A DNA stretch of 64,000 bases from Deltaproteobacteria bacterium (GCA_017302795.1 JAFLCB010000012.1:49264-113263); one strand, 5' to 3'; counted from the first letter of the stretch, positions 33,709 through 42,697 are shown. A program made the numbers and translations. The notes: a model not told the origin generated them from the sequence alone.

Positions 33709-35456
33709 GAACGGCATTAACAAATCGATTCAAGTTGTTCGTGGCGGTAATGCACTCCGCGTTTGTTTTTCTTTGTCTTCTCTGCGGACTAGGATTGGTA
33801 GGGCTAAGCTCAGCTTTGGCACAGGAAGTAATGAAGCATCCGCGTGTTGTTGAACTTGAAGATCGCTTAAACCGCGACGCCGCTGCCTACATTAAGGCAC
33901 GTTTTCCTGAGGTACCGTTTATGGTCATCGTTCGGGTGGACCCGCTTCGTCGGGAATCCCGAACTCCTAGCAGTGCCGCTACAGAAAGCCTTCCGTATTT
34001 TGAATCTTTTGAGAATGACGAGGAAATTCGGGACGAATGGGACAATTCTCAAATCCCCTTGATGGCACTTTTAAACAGAGTACGAAAAATTTCGGTACAG
34101 ATTTCGGTTCCCGCTCAATTGAAGGAAGCTGAAGTCAACGAGATGCGTGACGGAATTTTTAATATACTTCACCTTACTCCGGCGCGTGACGCGATCGAAG
34201 TGAGTCGACGTGAGTGGGCCATGGAGTCTGTGCCGTGGCTTGGTGTCTATATCGCAGGTGCGGCACTCTTCTTACTTTTGATCGGACTGCTGGTTATCAA
34301 TCGTACCTCGGCTAATCGAATTGCTCGTGCATTGACTGAAATGAAAGTTCAGAACAACGGGCAGTCGCAGTCGTCAGGTTCAATTGCGCCGATGAATATG
34401 GAATCCGACACCTCAGCTTCAAAGCGTTCACAAAGCCAAGAGGTCAAGTTCAACGACCCAATCAAGATGAAGGAGCTTGCAAGCAGCCTGATCAGCTTTC
34501 TTGTTAATTCTGGTAAGTTTCCAAATCACCATGACATGTTTGTTCTTGATCGACTAGGTCAAGTCGCTCCCGACAAACTTGGTGGATTGTTGATGGAATT
34601 TCCGGCGGCCATTCAAACAGAACTTTTCAAATACAGTTCGGGCCATCACTGGGTTCAGTCTTTGAACGAACCTGGATTTCTTGACTTCGAATGTCTTGAG
34701 GCGCTGCAAGCCTTGGCTCAGAACACACGCGACGAGCGTTCGATGAAAGTAAAAAGTGCGGTGTTGTCGGTGTGGCGTCTAGGTGATTCTCGTTCGAAGT
34801 TTCTTCGAACAATGCCGCGAGATGAAGCCTTCGCACTTTTGTCGGAGATGCCAAAGTCAATTGCGGTCGCTGAAGCAAGAAAGGCCTTTCCAGGTGCATG
34901 GGGTGCCATTCTTGATTCTGGCTTCAAAGGAAAAGAACTTAGTGATAAGCGCGCGCATGAAATTCACGATATGGCCGTCATGCTTGAATCTCTGGCGGAC
35001 ATATCGGAAGTGAAACGGTACCGATCGGACAAAGAGCTATTGGAATATGTGAAAATCGCTGATCCAGTAGAAGAGCGAGAGATCTATGAGGCTGCTAGTA
35101 GCGATTCGTTGATCCATAAAATTCGCCCGCCCTTTTACCCTGTGTTCATGCAGGCCGAAGACAGTTTAAAAGTTTTCGTTGGCAAGATTTCAGTCGACCG
35201 TTGGGCGCTTGCACTCTTCAACGTTGTAAAGTCCGAACGTCAAACCGTCGACAAACATCTTTCTGAAAAACAAAAGTTTTTATTGATAGAAAGATTTAAG
35301 CGTTTTGATCAGGTTGCGCCTAGCGCTGATGCAGTCGGGACTGCCCGTGAATTCATCGGAGTACAGCTGAAGAAATATCTGAAAGATTTAGAGTTGGCGA
35401 AGACACAAGCGGGAATTAAAGCTGAGGAAAGTGAAGCCGGAAATGAAGCAGCGTAG
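33705..35456 (+). CDS. FliF-like/FliG-like fused rotor-type protein
   Basis: A 583-residue protein. Residues 1-39 are a signal sequence, 41-178 a periplasmic part (RKISVQISVPAQLKEAEVNE, then GIFNILHL, then IEVSRREW) that resembles the end of the FliF/YscJ ring-building region, 179-198 a membrane helix and 199-583 cytoplasmic. Residues 255-345 look like FliG N/middle helices, and 445-565 (IHKIRPPFYPVFMQAEDS, VGKISVDRWALALFNVVK, LSEKQKFLLIERF) follow the FliG C-terminal torque domain in order. So one polypeptide appears to join an MS-ring-like membrane segment to a switch/torque segment, and it is coded next to a MotA/MotB pair. The similarity is by pattern, not alignment. The overlap with motB-like is 4 nt. 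Confidence 0.7.
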   Translation: MRTALTNRFKLFVAVMHSAFVFLCLLCGLGLVGLSSALAQEVMKHPRVVELEDRLNRDAAAYIKARFPEVPFMVIVRVDPLRRESRTPSSAATESLPYFESFENDEEIRDEWDNSQIPLMALLNRVRKISVQISVPAQLKEAEVNEMRDGIFNILHLTPARDAIEVSRREWAMESVPWLGVYIAGAALFLLLIGLLVINRTSANRIARALTEMKVQNNGQSQSSGSIAPMNMESDTSASKRSQSQEVKFNDPIKMKELASSLISFLVNSGKFPNHHDMFVLDRLGQVAPDKLGGLLMEFPAAIQTELFKYSSGHHWVQSLNEPGFLDFECLEALQALAQNTRDERSMKVKSAVLSVWRLGDSRSKFLRTMPRDEAFALLSEMPKSIAVAEARKAFPGAWGAILDSGFKGKELSDKRAHEIHDMAVMLESLADISEVKRYRSDKELLEYVKIADPVEEREIYEAASSDSLIHKIRPPFYPVFMQAEDSLKVFVGKISVDRWALALFNVVKSERQTVDKHLSEKQKFLLIERFKRFDQVAPSADAVGTAREFIGVQLKKYLKDLELAKTQAGIKAEESEAGNEAA

Positions 35457-36024
35457 AGGATTGCTAAAAAATCTAGTTATTGTCGTGGTACTGCTTTCCG
35501 GCGTCGCGGTGGCTGATAAAGCCAATGCGAGCAAGCTTGTTCTTTCTGGCGGCGCCTACAGTTTCTCGGCCGAGAACGCAAGCAATCGTGTCTCTGCTAC
35601 TTTGTCGGGACTTGGTTCTTACCAGATTGCTTATCGATATCCGATCAAGCAAAACATTGAACTCGATTTCGGCTTCTCGCTTTTGGCGACAGATACTTTT
35701 GGCGGGGACCTTTCTTTCGGCTTCGACGTCGGCGCGAACTATTTTTTCATGACGTCGTCTGGCGCAATCACATCGGCTTCAGCAGATGGAAATGTTATTC
35801 TCAATCATCGGTGGCGCCCATTTATGGGAGTTAGTTTTAATCAAAGAAATTTTCAATCAACAAGTTCCCAGTACGCAGGGTTCGGCTTGAAGGGTGGTAC
35901 TGAGTATCAGTACGACGAACAATTTGCGTTGCATGGTACGTTTCGTTACCTGTCCCTTGGCGGACCAAACCAAGCCGGGGCGACTCAGCTTGATATACTA
36001 GGCGGAATAATCATCCAGTTTTGA
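35443..36024 (+). CDS. Outer-membrane beta-barrel protein ending the motor operon
   Basis: About 193 residues. A signal peptide (to about residue 31, ADKANAS) precedes alternating hydrophobic strands of about ten residues (VLSGGAYSFSAENAS, SATLSGLGSYQIAYRY, LDFGFSLLATDTFGG) and ends in aromatic Phe, as required for Bam insertion. The size fits an eight-strand barrel of OmpW/OmpA-barrel type. The start is ATG 35443; a GTG at 35431 is an alternative, and both overlap the end of the previous gene. Its place suggests that it may be the outer-membrane partner of the motor-like complex. Its specific family is not recognised. Confidence 0.75.
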   Translation: MKQRRGLLKNLVIVVVLLSGVAVADKANASKLVLSGGAYSFSAENASNRVSATLSGLGSYQIAYRYPIKQNIELDFGFSLLATDTFGGDLSFGFDVGANYFFMTSSGAITSASADGNVILNHRWRPFMGVSFNQRNFQSTSSQYAGFGLKGGTEYQYDEQFALHGTFRYLSLGGPNQAGATQLDILGGIIIQF

Positions 36025-36096
36025 GACAAGTTTATTTCATCAAGGAATTACAGCGTTTAAAGAGTTAAGATTTAGCAAGCGCGGAGTTGAAAAGTC

Positions 36097-39000
36097 ATGC
36101 ATCAGAATTCAAACAAAATTTACGAATACCAGCGGGCCACCAGATGGCTTCTGGCTCTTTCATTTGTTGGGTTCCTGGCTGGCTGTAAATCTGGTTCGTC
36201 GGCCTTCAGTGACCTCATCGGTTCGGCCGATGGCGGTACTGGAAACGCGAGTATAGCCATCACATCGTTCACGCCAGGGGCAACAGATTATGTGGTGAAG
36301 GCAGATGCGACTCAGCAATTTCTTGTGTCTGCCATTGGAAAAGGAACCTTGGTTTATCAATGGACTCTTGATGATGTGGAAATTGGTGCAGATCTTCCCA
36401 GCCTCACTTTGAACGCTGCAAGTCTTGCGGTAGGTAATAAGGTTTTGAAAGTCACGATCCGCGACGAAGTCGGAACAGTCAGTCAAACTTGGAACGTGAA
36501 AATAAACGGCACTCCTGTGGTTTCAACTTCAACGCCGACTGTAACAACGGTTCAATTAAAACGATCAACTGCGCAAACTTATTCAGTCACCATGACCGAC
36601 CCAAACTCTGACACGCTGACCTACAAATGGAAGCTAAACGGTGAAGAAAATGTTTTGACCTCAACAACTGGGACCCAGGTATTGACACCTGAAACCGTTG
36701 GCCAGCAAACGATCAGCGTCGATGTTTACGATGGACCAGCTTCCGATCCCGGCACCTACAAGGTGACGCGAACGTGGACGACAGTTGTGAATAATTTTAG
36801 TGAAGCCTGCAATGTGATGGAGAATTCGTCGCAAACAAACAAGGCTTGCGTTTACGCAGGGATCGCCGGCATCGGTGACGGCTTGGATCCCGAAACCGCA
36901 CAGTCTTCCTACATGATTCGACCAGCAGCACTGAAAACGACCCCAGAGGGAAACATCTTTGTTGCGGATGATGAGAATAATGTCGTTTGGTTTTGGAATA
37001 GATACACCTCGCCCTCGGTCACTATGCTGGGTGTCCCAGTGCCCGTTAACACGATGAAAGTTGTGGCGGGTGCCGGCTATCCAAATTCTGCCAACTCGGC
37101 CAGCGATAAAGCGTTGCGCAATTTTCTTCAGAATCCCCATGGTCTCGAATGGGACGGGACCCACCTCTATATTTCCGATGCGACTAACAATCGAGTTGTA
37201 CGAGTTGATTCAACTGGAACAATGTCGAACGTCAATACAGCGGGATGTAACTCCCCTCGCGGTTTAGCGAAATCTGGTAATCAACTTTATATTGCCTGCT
37301 ACTCGTCGCATATCATTCGCGTCGTCAACACGGATACTTTAGTCGGTTCCACATTCGCCGGAACTTTAGCTTCTGCTGGTGATCCATCGGTCACGACAGA
37401 ATCGACTTTTACAGATGCCACCCAAGGGCGCTTGCGGGGCCCTTATGGTCTCGCATTGGACGCGGCGGGAGATTTGTTTTTAAGTGAATATGATGGCTGC
37501 CGAATTCGCGCTTACAATATTGCCACTCCAGCTGGGAAACAAGTCTTCGGCGCAAGTTGGACCCTCAGCTTGAATCGGCAAAGAATTGTGCTTGGAACAT
37601 CAGGCGCTGCACAATGCGGAACTTACACTGCGGGTGAAGCGGTCGGTCTATCCGTGGCGACCGATGCCCGAGTTCGAAACTTGCGCCTGATTAGCTTCAC
37701 GCCGACGGGACAGCTGCTGATTTCAGGCGACAACATGTTCCGTATTTCAGCATTGAACTTTAACTCTGGTTCAGCAATGGTTCTAGGCACTGCAGTTCCT
37801 GGCTATTCGATTGCGGCCGTGATCGGAAACGGCACAAGTGGAAGCTATCTTGGTGACGGTCAGCTTGCGACCGCGACTAGGCTTGCCAATAACTACGATG
37901 CAGTGATCGAGCCCGTATCTGGCAATTATTTCGTGGCTGATCGAGACAATCGTCGCCTTCGACGAGTGAATGCATCAAACAATCGTATTGCGCTTCAGGC
38001 CGGTAACGGGAATTTCAGAAACGTTACCAACGCTGGTCAAGGCACAGTCGATGCGGGAAGCGAGAAAATGAACCAACCGCGCGGTATTGTCCACGATACA
38101 TTGACAGGCACGGTGTTTGTTGCCGACAGCGGCAACCACCGAATTCGCGCGATCAGTAAATTTGGTGAAGTCACTCAAGCAGTTGGTTCCGGAACAGCCG
38201 GTGGTGGTAGTGAAGAGAACGAAGCTCCGTCAAACACAACGATGAACCAGCCGCGAGGTTTGGTCTTAGTTGGAAAAACCGCGACCTATGGTGGTCACTT
38301 AGTTTGGGCCGATTCACAAAACCATCGGGTTCGCATTTGGAACCGCTCAAGTACGCAAGCGACACTTTTCGGAGTGACTGTTGATGCTGGAATGGTCGCG
38401 ACAGTTGGCGGCAACGGAACCTCTGGTACAGCGACGACGGGTGCTGCACTTCAAGCCGCGTTCAATGAACCCTCAGGCGTTACTTCTGACGGCACAAATC
38501 TTTACGTTTCAGACCGTGGCAATCATTGTGTAAAGCGGATTGACGGCACGGGTACACTTTCCGTCGTCGCGGGGACTTGCGGTACCTCGGCGAACGTGAA
38601 CGGCGCTGTCGGTGTCGGTCGAATGACGAACCCAGAAGGTTTGGCCTACTATTCGAGCGGTGGTCACACTGGAATCGTGATCGCAGCCACTGGCAACACG
38701 AGGGTTAAGTTCCTTCGATTGTCAGGTCCCACAACTCTTTTGTTTGGTACGGCAATTTCTGTCGGCGATACTAACAGTGTCGCGTGTGGTGGTACGTTCA
38801 ACACCGAAGGCGTTGGCGCAAGTTTAATTCCATGTAGCGGCGTCTATGATGTCGCTTCCTTGGGAGCAAAATTTTGCTTTGCCAATAGCGGATTTCACAA
38901 CGCGCGATGTGTAGATTCAGCCGGTGCGACGAATACGGTACTCGGCTCAATTCAAGGGATCGATGATTCAGTGAATCTTTATTTCCCGGTCGCCCCGTTC

Positions 39001-39219
39001 TCATCGGTGACCTATAGCGCGGCTTCTCCGAATTACGCATCCCAGGATGGCGTAACGGCGTTTTTCCTGCCGTCACCACTTGTTGATGCGACCAGTGCTC
39101 CGTCTTTGACGCAAGATCTTGGTGGTTTGATGTTTCCGCGCTCGATCTATATGGCCGACGATAAGACCGTCTTTGTTTCCGATTTCATAGGGTTGATTCG
39201 AAAAGCCAAACTTCCCTAA
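36097..39219 (+). CDS. Giant NHL-repeat lipoprotein with Ig/PKD-like domains
   Basis: A 1040-residue lipoprotein (lipobox LAGC, Cys30). Two beta-sandwich domains come first (about 45-135 and 138-235; SFTPGATDYVVKADATQQF, DPNSDTLTYKWKLNG). They are followed by a long run of at least ten NHL-like blade units with the pattern xxFVADxxNxRxR (FVADRDNRRLRRVN, FVADSGNHRIRAIS, LVWADSQNHRVRIWN, YVSDRGNHCVKRID) separated by Gly-rich loops. NHL propellers usually bind proteins or carbohydrate. It starts 73 nt after the motor operon with its own ribosome site, so it may be separately transcribed. The final repeats have scattered extra Cys. Function unknown, surface location likely. Confidence 0.82.
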   Translation: MHQNSNKIYEYQRATRWLLALSFVGFLAGCKSGSSAFSDLIGSADGGTGNASIAITSFTPGATDYVVKADATQQFLVSAIGKGTLVYQWTLDDVEIGADLPSLTLNAASLAVGNKVLKVTIRDEVGTVSQTWNVKINGTPVVSTSTPTVTTVQLKRSTAQTYSVTMTDPNSDTLTYKWKLNGEENVLTSTTGTQVLTPETVGQQTISVDVYDGPASDPGTYKVTRTWTTVVNNFSEACNVMENSSQTNKACVYAGIAGIGDGLDPETAQSSYMIRPAALKTTPEGNIFVADDENNVVWFWNRYTSPSVTMLGVPVPVNTMKVVAGAGYPNSANSASDKALRNFLQNPHGLEWDGTHLYISDATNNRVVRVDSTGTMSNVNTAGCNSPRGLAKSGNQLYIACYSSHIIRVVNTDTLVGSTFAGTLASAGDPSVTTESTFTDATQGRLRGPYGLALDAAGDLFLSEYDGCRIRAYNIATPAGKQVFGASWTLSLNRQRIVLGTSGAAQCGTYTAGEAVGLSVATDARVRNLRLISFTPTGQLLISGDNMFRISALNFNSGSAMVLGTAVPGYSIAAVIGNGTSGSYLGDGQLATATRLANNYDAVIEPVSGNYFVADRDNRRLRRVNASNNRIALQAGNGNFRNVTNAGQGTVDAGSEKMNQPRGIVHDTLTGTVFVADSGNHRIRAISKFGEVTQAVGSGTAGGGSEENEAPSNTTMNQPRGLVLVGKTATYGGHLVWADSQNHRVRIWNRSSTQATLFGVTVDAGMVATVGGNGTSGTATTGAALQAAFNEPSGVTSDGTNLYVSDRGNHCVKRIDGTGTLSVVAGTCGTSANVNGAVGVGRMTNPEGLAYYSSGGHTGIVIAATGNTRVKFLRLSGPTTLLFGTAISVGDTNSVACGGTFNTEGVGASLIPCSGVYDVASLGAKFCFANSGFHNARCVDSAGATNTVLGSIQGIDDSVNLYFPVAPFSSVTYSAASPNYASQDGVTAFFLPSPLVDATSAPSLTQDLGGLMFPRSIYMADDKTVFVSDFIGLIRKAKLP

Positions 39220-39300
39220 AAATGAGCCAGTTTTTGCATAGCCTCCTCTGAAACAACCTTGCAGTGTCGAAACGGCGCTGTATCGAATCGGGGGGCAAAA

Positions 39301-40023
39301 ATGTATCATTCAGTAAAGTCGATTGTAATTGGTTTGGCACTGGCGACAGGCCTGACTGCTTGCGGTGGCGGCAGTTCATCGGGAACAATCAGTGTCATAG
39401 TGGATTCTGACTCGGATTGGCGTTCAAACCGGGGACGCGATGACCGATGGGGTCGTGACACTGATCGTGCGCGCGAAAGAGTGGGACGGGGAAGCGGCGG
39501 CGCCAGCGGCTGTAATATGGTCGTCGATTCTTCGGGTCGAATTCGAAGCACCTGCCCGGGGGGGCGATTGGTGGCGCAATTTGCTCCTCAAGCAGACTCT
39601 GCGATCGATAGGGCTGATCGAAGCAGTCGCACAGCGTTAAAATACTCTATTCCGCTCGAATCGGCCGAGGCTCTGCAAAGCATTTTATCGCAAGCGCGAT
39701 CAAATGAAGCTGACGTCTTTTCGTTGATGGGATTTTCAAAGCAAGAGGCACTCGGTGCCGTCGTCGGAGGATTTGTCGCTGATTCGTCTGTTGAGAAAGT
39801 AGCAACCGCATTGGGCATGAGCAGATCTATAGCGGAAGATTTGATTGATCAAATTTTGGCCGAATCAAAAGCTCAATTGGCCGACGTTGAAAGTCCAGCA
39901 TGGCAGGCCTGTCAGCAGACTGGAAAGTGGCGTACGAACGCGAATGGCGGAGTTTGCAAGTCGACTTCTTGGACCGGCTGCAGCCCAGAGAGCGGCGCTA
40001 CTTTTTGTTCGGCGATTCATTAG
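39301..40023 (+). CDS. Small lipoprotein with charged linker and Cys-rich tail
   Basis: A 240-residue lipoprotein: signal sequence to LTAC, then a Gly/Ser stretch, then an unusual Arg/Asp-rich run (residues 41-70, RSNRGRDDRWGRDTDRARER) that should be flexible, and a helical part (LESAEALQSILSQARS, then FSKQEALGAVVGGFVA). The last 40 residues hold four Cys (ACQQTGKWR, GVCKST, GCSPES, TFCSA). The start ATG 39301 has a G-run before it. It follows the NHL protein after 81 nt and ends before a strong two-way terminator. The product is not recognised. Confidence 0.7.
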   Translation: MYHSVKSIVIGLALATGLTACGGGSSSGTISVIVDSDSDWRSNRGRDDRWGRDTDRARERVGRGSGGASGCNMVVDSSGRIRSTCPGGRLVAQFAPQADSAIDRADRSSRTALKYSIPLESAEALQSILSQARSNEADVFSLMGFSKQEALGAVVGGFVADSSVEKVATALGMSRSIAEDLIDQILAESKAQLADVESPAWQACQQTGKWRTNANGGVCKSTSWTGCSPESGATFCSAIH

Positions 40024-40082
40024 CTGCGCTAATCAGTAGCTGTGCGAGTCAGTAGGCGAGCTAGTCAATAGCCCCGCCAAAT

Positions 40083-40118
40083 AAAAAAAGAGCGACCTTA
40101 AATAGGTCGCTCTTTTTT
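40083..40118. terminator. Bidirectional rho-independent terminator
   Basis: A perfect 10-bp stem (AGAGCGACCT, AGGTCGCTCT) with loop TAAAT, preceded by A6 and followed by T6. It therefore works for the lipoprotein gene on the plus strand and for yceI on the minus strand, whose stop is at 40139. Confidence 0.93.
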
Positions 40119-40138
40119 ATTTAAAAGCCTTTTAAGAA

Positions 40139-40771
40139 CTACATCGCCTTTGGAGCGTCGGCTGCTTTTGCTTGGTCGGCCTCAGCATCGATCGCGAGAA
40201 TGACTTCGTCGCTGATTGCAACGCTGCCAGCTTCCATTAGCGAACCATATGTCAGACCCCACGTTTTACGGCTAAGCTTACCAGTGAGTTCAAAACCAAC
40301 CTTAGGTTGTTTCGTGAATGGATTCATAGTTTTTCCGATAAATTTTCCGTCCAGTGTTACGGGGTGTGTTTGACCGTGCATCGTGAGGTCGCCTTTTACC
40401 TTGAAGGCTTTACCCGGAACTGCAGTGAACTCTTTTGCCATGAAGATCATTTTTGGGAATTCGGCGACGTTGAAAAAATCGGGTTTGCGAAGATGGTCAT
40501 CGCGATCATTGTTGTTGGTATCGATCGAGGCGACGTCGATGTTGATTGCAACATCGGTTACTTTCTTGCCCTTTTCGTCGTACATGAATGACCCGTCAAA
40601 TTTGTTGAAGCGACCTTTTACGGTCGAAACCATCAAATGCTTCACGCGGAATTCGATGTTGGCATGTGAGGTGTCGAGCTCGAACTTTGCCGGCGCGTGT
40701 TTATTGGCGTGTGCCGATACTGCGATTAAGAGACCGCCGACAACGAGTGCGGCATTTTTTAAGAATGTCAT
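40139..40771 (-). CDS. yceI: YceI-family periplasmic protein
   Basis: A 210-residue protein with a signal peptide (LIAVSAHA) and the YceI fold: ELDTSHANIEFRVKHLMVS, then GRFNKFDGSF, then FFNVAEFPKMIF, then GDLTMHGQTHPVTL. YceI proteins form a beta-barrel that binds polyisoprenoid or amphiphilic ligands in the periplasm. The start ATG 40771 follows GGAGG at 5 nt, so the long upstream frame is not used. A 7-bp inverted repeat lies 40-57 nt upstream. A terminator separates it from the preceding gene. The exact ligand is unknown. Confidence 0.9.
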   Translation of the reverse strand: MTFLKNAALVVGGLLIAVSAHANKHAPAKFELDTSHANIEFRVKHLMVSTVKGRFNKFDGSFMYDEKGKKVTDVAINIDVASIDTNNNDRDDHLRKPDFFNVAEFPKMIFMAKEFTAVPGKAFKVKGDLTMHGQTHPVTLDGKFIGKTMNPFTKQPKVGFELTGKLSRKTWGLTYGSLMEAGSVAISDEVILAIDAEADQAKAADAPKAM

Positions 40772-40810
40772 TCTATCCTCCAGATGGATTGGTAATTTGC
40801 TACAAGCGAA

Positions 40811-40828
40811 TGTAAGCATGGGCTTACA
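40811..40828. promoter_or_regulatory. Inverted repeat upstream of yceI
   Basis: Perfect arms TGTAAGC and GCTTACA with spacer ATGG, 40-57 nt upstream of the yceI start. It is placed like an operator or leader hairpin. No regulator is identified. Confidence 0.45.
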
Positions 40829-41021
40829 ATCCGATGGTGTCGAGCGACTCTTCGCAATCCCGACGCAGTTTCCGAAGCTACATGTAACATAAGGCAAGAC
40901 TGCGGTTATTTGGTGCAATTATTTTCGACCTTGGTCTGGGTTGCCCTTTTGAATTCTTCCTGGGACGCTTCTTTACGAAGCACTTTCTAGATTTTTTAAA
41001 CCGCATGCCGGGGGACCTTAG

Positions 41022-42638
41022 ATGTCATTTGCGCAGTTCAAATTCGCTCGTCTTACGACCGCTTTATTTTTCATTGGGTCGGCGATCGTTTCCGCATCCA
41101 ATGCGTACGCCGCGTCCGAAAACAAATCAGAAGTTTCTGCTAAGCCAGCGATCGACTTGATCGCGAGCGAGCTCAAGGAAGAGTTTGGTTTTGAAGCTGG
41201 CGGTTATCGATTTTTGACCCCTGCAGAGCAGGAAAAGATACGCAAAGCGCCACTCGCGCCACGAAAACTTGCTTCGTCTTATGATTTCGAAGGCCGCCTG
41301 AAGAGCAGCCCGGAATATATGAAGTTTCGAGAAAAGTTTTTTGCGATCAAATTCAATCCTGAAAAAAAGGGTGAAGCCGTTCAAGCAATCGATGACCTAC
41401 TGAAGGAACTTAAGGACGGCTACCCAAATTATCGTTCAAGTGAAATGAAGCTTTTGGCAAGTCAGCTCATTCCTCTCCGTGCGTGGAAAGGGTTTGTTTT
41501 CCGATTTCGGCCACTAGCTGAAAAAGCAAATATCATTCATAGCGTTTTACTAACAAGCGTCATGAGCTTCGCAGCAACTATGCGCTTTTACTTTCCCACG
41601 GAACAAAACGAGGCACTTTTCGCCTACGTGACCGAGCCCTATGAAAAAGCTGTTCAGTTCAAAGAAGCCGAAGATCTTCAAGAGTGGATCGAAAATACTT
41701 TGTATCCGATCACCCAGTTTTCTGCACAGCAGGTAAAAGACCTTCCAGTGGGTCAGCCGGTTGTTTGGGACGGAAAGATCTTCAATAAAGAAGCAACGTT
41801 TGAAGGCGTCGATCGATATGCGTTGTTCGGCGAAGCCGAAAAAAGTGCTGCACTTGCTGGGTATAACCAGGGCATGGCCTGGATGACTTCGTTCCTTGCT
41901 TATAAAGTAAAGAACCTCATTCCGATGACCAAAAAAGTCGGCAACCTTTACGGTATGGATGGATTTCCATTCTTTGGGCCGGTCACTGGCGTGCCAATTG
42001 AAGAACGTGTCGACGTGATCAAATCCTATCCCGAAGTTTTCTCGCTTCGTGATAATAGCGGAGCGATAAAATGGCTCGGGTTATCCTTAGATCACATGCG
42101 CGAGGGAATGGTTTACGCGAAAGAAGCATGGCGAACGATTCGAGACGGCGGAGAATCGGAAGTGAATATGATTAACCCGATCGCGATTCAGGGTTTCCGA
42201 CGCGGAATCAATTCGAACATTCCTGAGTTAGAAAAAATGCTCGCCGGACCGACAGTGCTTGTCAGCCGAGTGAACGGTAAAAAGATTCAGGTGAATATTC
42301 CTGTCCTATTCACAACGCCCCGCAGCCTTCAGGCGTTTTTGCCGAAAAAACCGTTCACGAAGGATAGTACCTATTACCGAAGTCTTTTCTTGCGCGATCG
42401 CCGTGGTCAACAGTGGGAAGAAGAGCGAGTCATGTTCCGTGACTACTTCGCCGGCCGAGCGGAGAACTGGGAAATTTCTGCTTATGCTGATTGGGTGATG
42501 ATTGAGGAAGTTGTGAATGGCAAGGCCAAGTGGGTTCCGGTTAAAAAAGGAAAAGATATTCAGACGCTTCAGCAGGTACTTTCGCAAAGCTGGGGTGGAA
42601 ACCTCGTCGCAATGCCACTTGCTGCAGCGATGCTCTAA
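41022..42638 (+). CDS. Secreted protein paired with RND transporter
   Basis: A 538-residue periplasmic or outer-membrane protein: a signal sequence of about 30 residues (SNAYA), then a long alpha/beta part with no recognised domain. Helical motifs (KAIDLIASELKEEFGFEAG, DFEGRLKSSPEYMKFREKF) suggest repeated helices, and the C-terminus is rich in aromatic residues. The next gene is an RND/MMPL transporter that starts about 54 nt later, so the pair may be an export unit: periplasmic factor plus inner-membrane pump. The stop codon falls inside a 27-bp tandem repeat. The function is otherwise not recognisable. Confidence 0.62.
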   Translation: MSFAQFKFARLTTALFFIGSAIVSASNAYAASENKSEVSAKPAIDLIASELKEEFGFEAGGYRFLTPAEQEKIRKAPLAPRKLASSYDFEGRLKSSPEYMKFREKFFAIKFNPEKKGEAVQAIDDLLKELKDGYPNYRSSEMKLLASQLIPLRAWKGFVFRFRPLAEKANIIHSVLLTSVMSFAATMRFYFPTEQNEALFAYVTEPYEKAVQFKEAEDLQEWIENTLYPITQFSAQQVKDLPVGQPVVWDGKIFNKEATFEGVDRYALFGEAEKSAALAGYNQGMAWMTSFLAYKVKNLIPMTKKVGNLYGMDGFPFFGPVTGVPIEERVDVIKSYPEVFSLRDNSGAIKWLGLSLDHMREGMVYAKEAWRTIRDGGESEVNMINPIAIQGFRRGINSNIPELEKMLAGPTVLVSRVNGKKIQVNIPVLFTTPRSLQAFLPKKPFTKDSTYYRSLFLRDRRGQQWEEERVMFRDYFAGRAENWEISAYADWVMIEEVVNGKAKWVPVKKGKDIQTLQQVLSQSWGGNLVAMPLAAAML

Positions 42639-42697
42639 GTGACGCAAGAAGTAGTGATGCTCTAAGTGACGCAAGAAGTAGTGATGCTCTAAGTGAC
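42629..42697 (+). repeat. 2.6 copies of a 27-bp tandem repeat spanning a gene junction
   Basis: Two exact 27-nt copies (42629-42655 and 42656-42682) and 15 nt of a third. Each full copy holds the sequence ATGCTCTAAGTGAC, so it contains a stop (TAA) followed at once by a GTG start. The secreted protein ends in the first copy and the RND gene starts with the GTG of the partial third; between lie two 8-codon frames (GTG to TAA). Such an array could arise by slippage and would affect re-initiation from the upstream gene. Confidence 0.85.

Noticed and set aside
40024..40080. Degenerate repeats of TAGCTG/AGTCAGTAG after the small lipoprotein stop
   Set aside because: Units differ in length and sequence and no copy is exact, so it is not a supported repeat array.
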